Assembly: GCA_028290225.1 (NCBI GenBank) | Contig: JAQGKH010000336.1 | Location: 1-7,411, forward strand | Length of the DNA stretch: 7,411 bases | Source of the DNA: Devosia sp. | GTDB lineage: Bacteria; Pseudomonadota; Alphaproteobacteria; Rhizobiales; Devosiaceae | Direction of reading: 5' to 3' | In this document: positions 1-6,477 of the stretch, one piece after another | Layout: the number at the start of each line of letters is the position of its first letter | Position numbering within the stretch: position 1 is the stretch's first letter | The notes under the pieces: model-generated | What the model saw: only the letters and a program-made list of their open reading frames with translations | What the model was told of the DNA's origin: nothing | The model's database searches: none | Translations under genes and position numbers: made by a program

Positions 1-108
1 GGCTATATGTGCCTGGGGCATTCTGAATCAATGTCGCGCATATCCGACCGCTTCATCACCCGCCGCTTCCCCCAGGCCGTCGTTTATCAGCGCCCGGAGC
101 AGGGGTGA
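1..108 (+). CDS. cheR: CheR chemotaxis methyltransferase, C-terminal fragment
   Basis: The frame is open from the first base and ends at TGA 106-108, giving the last 35 residues of a protein cut by the window edge. It starts GYMCLGHSES, which matches the conserved C-terminal strand of CheR-type SAM-dependent methyltransferases (typically GYLFLGHSES). The tail ends in FPQAVVYQRPEQG, like the usual V-Y-R ending of the family. CheR methylates glutamates on chemoreceptor cytoplasmic domains and sets adaptation. The catalytic and SAM-binding parts lie outside the window. Its stop overlaps the cheA start by one base (TGATG), so the two are probably one transcript. The fragment is short, but the motif and the position directly before cheA make the call firm. 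Confidence 0.87.
   Translation, partial: GYMCLGHSESMSRISDRFITRRFPQAVVYQRPEQG
96..99 (+). promoter_or_regulatory. Ribosome binding site for cheA
   Basis: GGAG lies 8 nt before ATG 108, inside the end of cheR. This spacing favours ATG 108 over the in-frame GTG at 105, which would add one Met. Confidence 0.6.
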
Positions 109-2045
109 TGGACGAGCTGCTGGCCCAGTTCATCCTCGAGGCGCGCGAACTGGTGCAGGCCGCCATTGATGATCTGTTTGCTCTTGAAGCCGAGCCAGGC
201 GATAAAGGCAGGATTGATAGTGCCTTCCGGGCTGTTCACACGCTGAAGGGCTCCGTCGGGCTTTTCGATCTCCCCGCGCTTCATTCGGCGCTGCACGCCG
301 CCGAGGACAATTTGGGGCGGGTCCGTTCGGGCACGGCAAGCCTGGACGTCAGCCAGATCGACGCCATTGTGGCCGTTTTGGAATGGATCGACCGATGCGT
401 CGACGATCTGGAAGCCCACGGCGCCGTCAGCCCGCAGCGGCTTGAACAGGCGGGCGACGTTCAGGCAGCGTTGAGAGGGGATCCCACTGTCATTGCCGCG
501 ACTGCCGGCGAGGCTGCTTCAACCGACTGGGCAATGGCGCTGGCCGCCCGCATCGGGGGTGAGGCAAGGGTTGCGCTGCGCTACCGGCCTCATCCCGAAT
601 GCTTTTTCGGTGGTGACGATCCCATCGCGCTGATCGCCCGCATTCCGGGCCTGTCCCATCTCTCGATCGAACCTGGCCAGCCCTGGCCTGCACCGGAACT
701 GTTGGATCCGTTTCGATCCAATCTGTTGTTTGAGGCCTTGAGTACCGCCCCTCCCAGTGATGTCGAGGCGATTTTCCGCCTGGTGCCGGACCAGGTGAAA
801 ATCGTGCCGCTCGGCGCGCCATCGGCTTCAGCATCAGAGCCGCTGGACGCCGGTCCAGGCTCGGCGGGGGCCGATGGCACCCGCGGGCTGCGGGTCGATC
901 CGGCCCGGATCGACATGCTGCTCGACCTTGTGGGCGAGCTCATGACCGCCAAGAACGGCATGGCGGGGTTGGCAGCCATGGCTGGCGCAATACCGGGGGC
1001 AGCTGAGCTGGCCCGCAGCATCGTCAGCACGCAACAGGATCTCGATCGCTTGAGCGGGGCCCTTTACGGCGGGATCCTGCAGACCCGTATGGTGCCGCTC
1101 GCCCATGCCTTTCACCGGCTGCCACGCATGGTGCGCGACCTGTCGCGGCGCCTCGGCAAGCCCACCCACCTGCAGATCGAGGGCGACACGATCGAAGCCG
1201 ACAAGACCATTGTCGATGAGCTGTTCGAGCCGCTGCTGCACCTGGTCAGGAACGCCATGGACCACGGCATAGAAGCGGCAGAGGAGCGGTTGGCCTTGGG
1301 CAAGCCAGCGCTCGCCAAACTGAGCTTGCGCGTCCTCGCCGAGGGCGACCATATCGTGGTGAGCCTGTCCGACGACGGGCGCGGCATCGATCCGGCCGCT
1401 ATCCGCGCCGCCGCTTTGCGCAATGGGCTGGTGAGCGCCGAGCGCGCCACCTTGCTGGATGACCGCGATACGCTCGACCTGCTGTTTGCAGCGGGATTTT
1501 CCACAGCCACGATCGTCAGCGACCTTTCGGGCCGGGGCGTCGGGCTTGATGCGGTGCGCGCAGACGTCACGCGCCTTGGCGGCACAGTCGGCATTACCAG
1601 CCGTGTTGGCCATGGAACCACCACCCTGTTGCGCCTGCCGATCAGCTTTGCCATGACCCAGTTGCTCGTCGTTTCAGTGGGCGGCGAACGGTATGGGGTG
1701 CCCATGCCCGCCGTGCTGGAAACTGTGCGCGTCAAGCAAGAGGCGGTCTCGGCCATCCGTGACAATCGTGCCTTTGTGCTGCGGGATCGCACCATAGCCT
1801 TGTTGTCGCTGTCTGAACTGCTGGGGCTGCCCGAGACCGTGCCGGTGGAGGAGATGACGGTGCTGGTCCTGGAACTTGGCGGGCAGCGGATCGGCATCAT
1901 CATCGATGCCATCACCGAACGTATTGAAACGGTAACCAGGCCGCTGACTGGTTTGCTGACCGGCGTTCGAGGGATCGGGGGCAGCACCGTGCTTGGTAAC
2001 GGCCAGGTGCTGTTGGTGCTCGACATTGCGGAGCTGGTGGGATGA
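108..2045 (+). CDS. cheA: Chemotaxis histidine kinase CheA
   Basis: CheA is the cytosolic kinase of receptor arrays: it autophosphorylates on its HPt histidine and passes phosphate to CheY (and CheB). The 645 residues carry, in order: an N-terminal HPt domain (about 1-105) with phospho-acceptor His44 in AVHTLKGS; a middle domain (about 138-235) with YRPHPECFF..DDP that probably replaces the classical P2 CheY-docking domain; the P3 dimerisation region (about 260-325, beginning GLRVDPARIDMLLDLVGELM); a HATPase_c domain (about 330-512) with N box HLVRNAMDHGIE (Asn382), G1 DDGRG (422-426) and G2 GRGVGLD (476-482); and a C-terminal CheW-like domain (about 513-640). All catalytic motifs look intact and length is normal. 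An in-frame GTG at 105 would add one residue. The gene overlaps cheR by 1 bp and the next gene by 4 bp (ATGA). Confidence 0.97.
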   Translation: MDELLAQFILEARELVQAAIDDLFALEAEPGDKGRIDSAFRAVHTLKGSVGLFDLPALHSALHAAEDNLGRVRSGTASLDVSQIDAIVAVLEWIDRCVDDLEAHGAVSPQRLEQAGDVQAALRGDPTVIAATAGEAASTDWAMALAARIGGEARVALRYRPHPECFFGGDDPIALIARIPGLSHLSIEPGQPWPAPELLDPFRSNLLFEALSTAPPSDVEAIFRLVPDQVKIVPLGAPSASASEPLDAGPGSAGADGTRGLRVDPARIDMLLDLVGELMTAKNGMAGLAAMAGAIPGAAELARSIVSTQQDLDRLSGALYGGILQTRMVPLAHAFHRLPRMVRDLSRRLGKPTHLQIEGDTIEADKTIVDELFEPLLHLVRNAMDHGIEAAEERLALGKPALAKLSLRVLAEGDHIVVSLSDDGRGIDPAAIRAAALRNGLVSAERATLLDDRDTLDLLFAAGFSTATIVSDLSGRGVGLDAVRADVTRLGGTVGITSRVGHGTTTLLRLPISFAMTQLLVVSVGGERYGVPMPAVLETVRVKQEAVSAIRDNRAFVLRDRTIALLSLSELLGLPETVPVEEMTVLVLELGGQRIGIIIDAITERIETVTRPLTGLLTGVRGIGGSTVLGNGQVLLVLDIAELVG

Positions 2046-2290
2046 GCGTGGCTTTGGACGGAGATGCGATCGTCCTCACCGGGACCTGCGGCGTTGAGGA
2101 GGCGGAAACGCTGTTTGCCCTGGTTCAGGGCAACCGAGGCACGCCGGTCGACATTACAGGAGCGGAATGGGTGCACACGGCCTTGTGGCAGGTCATGCTC
2201 GCCTTGTCGCCGGCGATCCGGGGCGAGCCGTCCAATCCATTTATCCGCCAATGGCTGCTGCCGCTGGTTTCGGGCAGTGCCCGTCAATAA
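2042..2290 (+). CDS. STAS-like small protein of the che operon
   Basis: This is an 82-residue soluble protein with a probable STAS/MlaB-like fold: a beta-strand opening (DAIVLTGTCGVEEAETLFALV), a second strand VDITGAEWV, then VHTALWQVMLAL. In anti-sigma-antagonist-type STAS proteins this last segment normally reads D-S/T-x-x-L and carries the phosphorylatable residue. Here Thr46 is kept but the preceding Asp is His45, so phosphorylation is uncertain. GGAG at 2030-2033 lies 8 nt before the ATG, and the start overlaps the cheA stop (ATGA), which supports coupled translation with CheA. Similar short STAS proteins occur beside CheA/CheY in some bacteria, but I know of no settled function. An adaptor or scaffold role is inference. 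The fold call rests on pattern reading only. Confidence 0.75.
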   Translation: MSVALDGDAIVLTGTCGVEEAETLFALVQGNRGTPVDITGAEWVHTALWQVMLALSPAIRGEPSNPFIRQWLLPLVSGSARQ

Positions 2291-2329
2291 AGCGACTGAA
2301 CTTGCCGTGGATCGGCCCTGCGCCTAGAG

Positions 2330-2377
2330 ATGAACAAAGCGGTCCTCTGGATCAACATGAACAACGGAGTTTCTTGA
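2330..2377 (+). other. Possible 15-codon leader ORF before cheY
   Basis: The reading frame encodes MNKAVLWINMNNGVS and stops at TGA 2375-2377, sharing one base with the cheY ATG (TGATG). It lies in the only sizeable gap of the che operon (2291-2376). The same TGATG geometry joins cheR to cheA. No good ribosome binding site precedes its ATG, so it may be chance. If translated, it could couple ribosomes into cheY. Confidence 0.2.
2366..2369 (+). promoter_or_regulatory. Ribosome binding site fixing the cheY start
   Basis: GGAG sits 7 nt before ATG 2377. The frame is open much further upstream (to about 2167), but the receiver fold begins at this ATG, so the shorter start is chosen. Confidence 0.7.
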
Positions 2378-2757
2378 TGGTGACGGTCCTGCTCGTGGAC
2401 GACAGCAAGCTGGCGCGTATCGTGGCCGGCAAGACCATCGCCGCCCTGCAGCCCGAGTGGCAGCGGGTGGAGGCGAGCAACGCCGAGGAAGCACTGGCGG
2501 CCGTAAAGGCGCAGACCGTGGATCTGGCAGTGCTCGACTTCAACATGCCCGGCAAGGATGGGCTGGAACTTGCCGCCGAGCTGCGCGAATCCTTCCCGCA
2601 GATGCCAATCGCCATCATCACGGCCAATGTGCAGAACGAGGTGATCGCCCGGGCGCGTGAGCTGAACGCGACCTTTGTGGGCAAGCCGGTGACGGAAGAG
2701 GCCATCAAGGGCTTTCTAAGCGGCGCGGCCTTGCGGCTGCGCCGGGTCGGCGCATGA
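2377..2757 (+). CDS. cheY: CheY-type single-domain response regulator
   Basis: This 126-residue protein is a lone receiver domain without an output domain. It begins MVTVLLVDDSK, with the acidic pair Asp8/Asp9 that binds Mg2+. The phospho-acceptor is Asp54 in AVLDFNMPG, the switch threonine is Thr82 in IAIITAN, and the conserved lysine is Lys103 in FVGKP. The aromatic switch position (Tyr106 of E. coli CheY) is Phe100, so the output surface differs slightly from the flagellar-motor CheY. CheA should phosphorylate it, and the CheC encoded next should dephosphorylate it. The stop overlaps the cheC start by 4 bp (ATGA). Its target cannot be read from the window: it may be the flagellar motor or a non-flagellar output. 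Receiver identity is certain; the cheY name rests on the operon context. Confidence 0.93.
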   Translation: MVTVLLVDDSKLARIVAGKTIAALQPEWQRVEASNAEEALAAVKAQTVDLAVLDFNMPGKDGLELAAELRESFPQMPIAIITANVQNEVIARARELNATFVGKPVTEEAIKGFLSGAALRLRRVGA

Positions 2758-3407
2758 GCTTTATCGCTGTGACCCTTGATGAACTCGAGCGCGATGCGCT
2801 GACCGAGCTGGTCAATATCGGGGTTAGTCGCGCCGCTGCCAGCCTGCGCAAGATGGTGGGCAAGCAGGTACTGTTGTCCGTCCCCTCCGTCGAGGTCGTC
2901 ACCCAGACTGCCGCCGCGGCACTGATCGGCCAGCGGGAAAGTGATAATCTGGTCGCCATCCTGCAGGAGTTTGGCGGGGCATTCTCCGGCAAGGCCTTGC
3001 TGATCTTTCCGGAAGACAACAGCCTTGAACTGGTCAGGGCCATCGTGGGGGATGAAGTCGATGCTGCCGAAGTGGCATCGCTGAAGGACGAAGCGTTGGC
3101 CGAAACCGGCAACGTGATCCTGAATGGCTGCCTGGGCACGATCGCCAACATGCTCAATCACTCGCTGCAGATGTCCTTGCCCAAGGTCCTCTATGGCGAT
3201 GGCAAGGTGTTGTTCGATGTGGGGGTGGAGCCCGGAACTGACGGTTTGGTGCTGTTTCTTTACATAAATTTCTCTGTTCGCGATCGCAACATTCGCGGCT
3301 ATATCGCGATGATCATGGATCTTCCCTCGCTGGCGATGCTTAAGGAGCTGCTTGGTGATTTCATCAGTCGGGTAACGGCTGACAGCAATTGGGCCGTGGG
3401 TGTGTGA
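2754..3407 (+). CDS. cheC: CheC-family CheY-P phosphatase
   Basis: The 217-residue protein belongs to the CheC/CheX/FliY phosphatase family, which hydrolyses CheY-P using a paired Glu and Asn. Both active-site copies are present. Site 1 has Asp14, Glu18 and Asn21 (in LTELVNIGVSRAA), followed by Pro44 23 residues after the Asn. Site 2 has Glu117 and Asn120 (ALAETGNVILNG), followed by Pro143, again 23 residues on. The only deviation is Glu113 where the D/S-xxx-E consensus expects Asp or Ser. Two intact sites and the length of about 210 fit CheC better than CheX (one site) or FliY (fused to a FliN domain). The start overlaps cheY, so phosphatase and substrate are made together. No cheD partner is seen here. 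CheC is well known from Firmicutes, Thermotoga and archaea and is less common in Proteobacteria. Confidence 0.92.
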   Translation: MSFIAVTLDELERDALTELVNIGVSRAAASLRKMVGKQVLLSVPSVEVVTQTAAAALIGQRESDNLVAILQEFGGAFSGKALLIFPEDNSLELVRAIVGDEVDAAEVASLKDEALAETGNVILNGCLGTIANMLNHSLQMSLPKVLYGDGKVLFDVGVEPGTDGLVLFLYINFSVRDRNIRGYIAMIMDLPSLAMLKELLGDFISRVTADSNWAVGV

Positions 3408-3423
3408 ACGAAGTGCCTCAATC

Positions 3424-3441
3424 ATGAAAGCCGCACCCTAA
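3424..3441 (+). other. Possible five-codon upstream ORF abutting the kinase start
   Basis: ATG 3424 opens MKAAP and stops at TAA 3439-3441, directly against GTG 3442 of the next gene. A ribosome finishing here could reinitiate at the GTG. There is no clear ribosome binding site of its own, so chance is quite possible. Confidence 0.2.
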
Positions 3442-5814
3442 GTGCCCACCACCCAAGACATGGATGAAATCGGATCTTCCCAATCCGAACTGTTTGAGCT
3501 CCAGCGTCAGATTGAGGCCGCAAAGCAGCGACTCGATCTGACGCTGGAGGCGGCAGGGGCTGCGGGCGCCTGGATGTGGGACATCGCGGCCCAGCGTCTT
3601 ACCGCTGACGCGCGGTTTGCTGCGCTAACAGGTCAGGACCCGTTGGAGCTGGCCAATGGCGTTCCGACCAGCCGGTTTTTCGCTGGTATTCATCCCGAAG
3701 ACGTTCGCCGGATTCGGCTTGCCGTTGCCGGTATCCTGGCCGGTGCCGAAGTGTTCTCGAAGGATTATCGCCTGCTCAAGGGTGATGGTGGCATTCGGTG
3801 GGTTCACGCCTATGGGCGTACCATGCTCGACGAGTTGGACCAGCCTGTCGGTTTTCACGGCACCCTCGTGGACGTTACCGATCGCAAGCGCACCGAGGAA
3901 CAGTTAAGGGTCGCCCAAACTGCCGGCCAGATCGGCACGTTCGAGCATACAGAGGGCTTTGGCACAGTTTCCGTCTCGGGGCAGTTTTGCCGGTTGCTGG
4001 GTTTGCACCCGACCACGGTTCTTCCCGTCAGAACCGTGAACCTGCTGGTTCATCCCGAGGATCGCCCGATCATCGATCCGGATTTGCCGAGCCGCTCGCA
4101 AGCGGAACAAAACATTGAGTTTCGCGTCACCCGCGCCGATACCGGAGAAAGCCGCTGGTTGGCGCGCCGCGGCGAGTACCAGGAGGACATCGAGGCGAGC
4201 GGCTTGCGCTATATTGGTGTGATCTATGACATCACCCATTCCAAGCGCATCGAAGAGCGCCTCAGGCTGTCCAACGAAATGCTTTCGGAAAACGTGCGCG
4301 AGCGCACGCGCGAACGCAACCAGGTCTGGCAGAACTCGCGCGACCTGCTCACGGTAATTGGCGTTGACGGCATCATCCGTGACGTGAATCCGGCCTGGCA
4401 CACCATTTTGGGGTACGAGCAGTTCACGTTGATCGGCCGCTCATTTGTGGACCTCGCAGGGGAGCAGGGGCGGGACAGCGCCACGGGCCTCGTGGCTTTT
4501 GATCGGGACCGCCCCCCGACTTCAAGCGAAATGGCACTAGCTGCCACAGATGGGTCGCTGCACTGGTTCTCCTGGAATGCGGCGGCGGAAGGCGAACTGA
4601 TCTATCTTTACGGACACAACATCACCGCCGAGCGCAAGCAGACCGAGATCCTGCGCGAAACCGAGGCGCTCTTGCGCCAGTCCCAGAAGATGGAAGCTGT
4701 CGGCCAGCTGACCGGGGGCATCGCGCACGACTTCAACAATATGCTGACCGGCGTGATCGGTTCGCTTGACGTGATGAAGCGCCGCATTGCCAGCCAGCGC
4801 TATGACGATCTCGACCGCTTCATGGATGCCGCCATCACATCGGCGCAACGAGCGGCATCGTTGACCCATCGACTATTGGCGTTCTCGCGACGCCAATCGC
4901 TTGATCGCAAGCCGACCGATGTGGTTCCGTTGATTAACTCCATGCGCGATCTGCTGACACGCACGCTGGGCGAGCGCATCAGTCTGCAAACCATTCTGCC
5001 GGACAGCAGTTGGCAGGCGGTCACCGATGCCAATCAGCTCGAAAACGCAGTTTTGAATCTGGCGATCAATGCTCGCGACGCTATGCCCGAAGGGGGACAA
5101 CTCACCATCGAGGTTACCAATGTCGCGCTCGCCAAGGCGCAGATCGCCGGCATCGATGGCTTGATCGCCGGCGATTATGTACGCGTAACCGTGACTGATA
5201 CGGGAGAGGGCATGCCCCCCGAAGTTATCGACAAGGCCTTTGACCCGTTTTTTACCACCAAGCCTATCGGCCAGGGCACGGGGCTCGGGTTGTCCATGAT
5301 CTACGGGTTTGTGCACCAGTCGGGCGGGCACGTCGAATTGGCAAGCGCCGTAGGCGAGGGGACGGCGGTTTCACTATATCTGCCGCGCAATCTGCAAGAA
5401 CCGGTAGAAGCCGTTTCATCGGAAGCGGCACCGACGCCCTTGGGTCGCGGGGAAACAGTGCTGATCGTCGAGGATGATCCGGCGGTGCGCCTGCTCGTGA
5501 TCGATGTATTGGAAGAATTGGGTTATGTGGCCCTGGAAGCCGCGGACAGCAGCAAGGCTCTCCCCATTCTGCAATCGGGCACCCGCATCGACCTGCTGAT
5601 CTCCGATGTCGGCCTACCTGGCCTCAATGGGCGCCAGCTCGCCGATATCGCCCGCCAGACCCGCCCTCAATTACGGGTGCTGTTTATTACCGGCTACGCC
5701 GCTATGGCTGCATCGCGTTCCGAATTTCTGGGTGCCGGGATGGACATGATCACCAAGCCTTTCGCCATGGATGAACTGGCCACCAAGATACGCAGCATGC
5801 TGCTGTCCATATGA
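3442..5814 (+). CDS. Triple-PAS soluble hybrid histidine kinase
   Basis: This 790-residue protein has no membrane segment, so it should sense a cytoplasmic signal. Domains in order: PAS 1 (about 31-150, W-M-W-D, HPED and DVTDRKRTEEQL end); PAS 2 (about 155-272, HPED and IYDITHSKRIEERL end); a short coiled coil (about 268-298); PAS 3 (about 296-400, VNPAWHTILGY); HisKA (about 412-485) with His429 in GGIAHDFNN; HATPase_c (about 525-648) with N box Asn543, G1 DTGEG (586-590) and G2 GQGTGLGLS (610-618); and a C-terminal receiver (about 672-788) with Asp678/679, phospho-acceptor Asp722, Thr750 and Lys772. All catalytic residues look intact. No output domain is present, so phosphate probably passes to an HPt protein or is drained through the receiver. 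The GTG start follows an in-frame TAA; ATG 3460 (residue 7) is an alternative. GAAAG at 3426-3430 is a weak ribosome binding site. It lies 34 nt after cheC on the same strand, so co-transcription is plausible. The signal and partner are unknown. Confidence 0.93.
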   Translation: MPTTQDMDEIGSSQSELFELQRQIEAAKQRLDLTLEAAGAAGAWMWDIAAQRLTADARFAALTGQDPLELANGVPTSRFFAGIHPEDVRRIRLAVAGILAGAEVFSKDYRLLKGDGGIRWVHAYGRTMLDELDQPVGFHGTLVDVTDRKRTEEQLRVAQTAGQIGTFEHTEGFGTVSVSGQFCRLLGLHPTTVLPVRTVNLLVHPEDRPIIDPDLPSRSQAEQNIEFRVTRADTGESRWLARRGEYQEDIEASGLRYIGVIYDITHSKRIEERLRLSNEMLSENVRERTRERNQVWQNSRDLLTVIGVDGIIRDVNPAWHTILGYEQFTLIGRSFVDLAGEQGRDSATGLVAFDRDRPPTSSEMALAATDGSLHWFSWNAAAEGELIYLYGHNITAERKQTEILRETEALLRQSQKMEAVGQLTGGIAHDFNNMLTGVIGSLDVMKRRIASQRYDDLDRFMDAAITSAQRAASLTHRLLAFSRRQSLDRKPTDVVPLINSMRDLLTRTLGERISLQTILPDSSWQAVTDANQLENAVLNLAINARDAMPEGGQLTIEVTNVALAKAQIAGIDGLIAGDYVRVTVTDTGEGMPPEVIDKAFDPFFTTKPIGQGTGLGLSMIYGFVHQSGGHVELASAVGEGTAVSLYLPRNLQEPVEAVSSEAAPTPLGRGETVLIVEDDPAVRLLVIDVLEELGYVALEAADSSKALPILQSGTRIDLLISDVGLPGLNGRQLADIARQTRPQLRVLFITGYAAMAASRSEFLGAGMDMITKPFAMDELATKIRSMLLSI

Positions 5815-5953
5815 GCCTGTTCGTGGTGCATCAGACGCGGTCCACCTTCCTGTGCAGCTTGCGCTGATTTGGGGCCACCCATGACATCCACGAGTGGCAT
5901 CGCTCGTTGGCCAACTGCCTCTTGAAATTGCCGAATGCGGAAACTCTGCATAG
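5815..5953 (+). other. Intergenic stretch with no credible gene
   Basis: All three forward frames hit stops (for example TGA 5865-5867 and TAG 5951-5953), and no start with a ribosome binding site is seen. Forward frame 3 after 5867 reads HDIHEWHRSLANC and on to about 5980, which could be the frame-shifted upstream part of the following broken reading frame. That is a guess. No obvious terminator hairpin with a T-run follows the kinase gene. Confidence 0.4.
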
Positions 5954-6394
5954 AGCGCCAGCTTTTTCCTTCGACATATCCTGCGCATATTTGAGCGCAC
6001 GCGACATTACCCCACCACGGGCCAGATCTTCTTTCCCGCTGCCCTGTCGGAATACATCTACCTGAACGTTGCGCCATATAATGATCGCGCAGCCGAAAGG
6101 GACACGCTCAACAGCAATGATTCAATAGCCCAGCAGGCGAGCCGCGCCGCATTCGCCTTCATCAAGGAGCTCGAACAAGAATATCTCGTTGCCATGATCG
6201 TGGGCGTCGACCCCGCCGCAGAGTCTGCTGTGAGCCTCCACCTCGGCGGCGAGCGGCCACCGGCCCCCCCTTCCGGGATGCGGCCAGCCGGACCTCCTCC
6301 TGCGGAAGGCGGTCCGGTCGGCGCGCCTGGAGGCCCGATGGGCAAGGCAGACCGCTCCACCCTCGTACCTGGAGGCGCCAAGAAGGCAGAGTGA
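5954..6394 (+). pseudogene. Start-less coding-like frame, probable truncated or decayed gene
   Basis: This frame is open for 146 codons after TAG 5951-5953 and ends at TGA 6392-6394. From about 6005 it has high G/C at third positions and looks truly coding (TTGQIFFPAALSEYIYLN; later AAFAFIKELEQEYLVAMIVG), but it has no ATG, GTG or TTG before 6194. Starting at 6194 would give 66 residues and discard the best-looking segment. The C-terminal half is rich in Pro and Gly (about residues 98-133 of the frame) and ends in a basic tail, GGAKKAE. I do not recognise the family. The simplest reading is the 3' part of a gene that lost its 5' end by deletion or frameshift. A sequencing indel or a rare start (for example CTG 5981) would also explain it. 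Its stop overlaps a GTG that begins a possible longer form of the next gene. Confidence 0.45.
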
Positions 6395-6398
6395 GCGC

Positions 6399-6410
6399 CG
6401 CGCCGGCGCG
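6399..6410. repeat. 12-bp GC palindrome
   Basis: CGCGCCGGCGCG is a perfect palindrome just after the end of the start-less frame. It has no following T-run, so it is not a standard terminator. Confidence 0.4.
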
Positions 6411-6461
6411 CCTGAGCCCGCCCCATTATCAGCTAAAACTAAGCTCAAAGGGCGTGCAGAA

Positions 6462-6467
6462 AAGGAG
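6462..6467 (+). promoter_or_regulatory. Ribosome binding site fixing the DUF3828-like gene start
   Basis: AAGGAG lies 10 nt before ATG 6478. It is the best Shine-Dalgarno match in the right half of the window and favours this ATG over the in-frame GTG at 6391. Confidence 0.75.
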
Positions 6468-6477
6468 CTGTGCTGAA

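Noticed and set aside
1112..2287. 391-codon open frame on the minus strand across cheA and the STAS gene
   Set aside because: Its Ser/Arg-rich translation has no family resemblance and it lies opposite a fully recognisable CheA. This is a GC-rich antisense artefact.
2302..2330. TTGCCG and TAGAGA as an internal promoter before cheY
   Set aside because: The -10 matches only 3 of 6 positions. The spacing is acceptable but the evidence is too weak.
2352..3425. 357-codon minus-strand frame opposite cheY and cheC
   Set aside because: The plus-strand genes have intact catalytic motifs, and the antisense translation looks random.
4397..4412. TGGCAC followed by TTTTG, a sigma54-like promoter
   Set aside because: The -12 element lacks the GC pair at proper spacing and it lies inside the kinase PAS 3 coding sequence.
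5815..5862. CxxC...CxxC pattern (CSWC, CAAC) in the kinase frame after its stop
   Set aside because: It is read-through of the kinase TGA, is short, and soon meets another stop. A zinc knuckle here would be chance.
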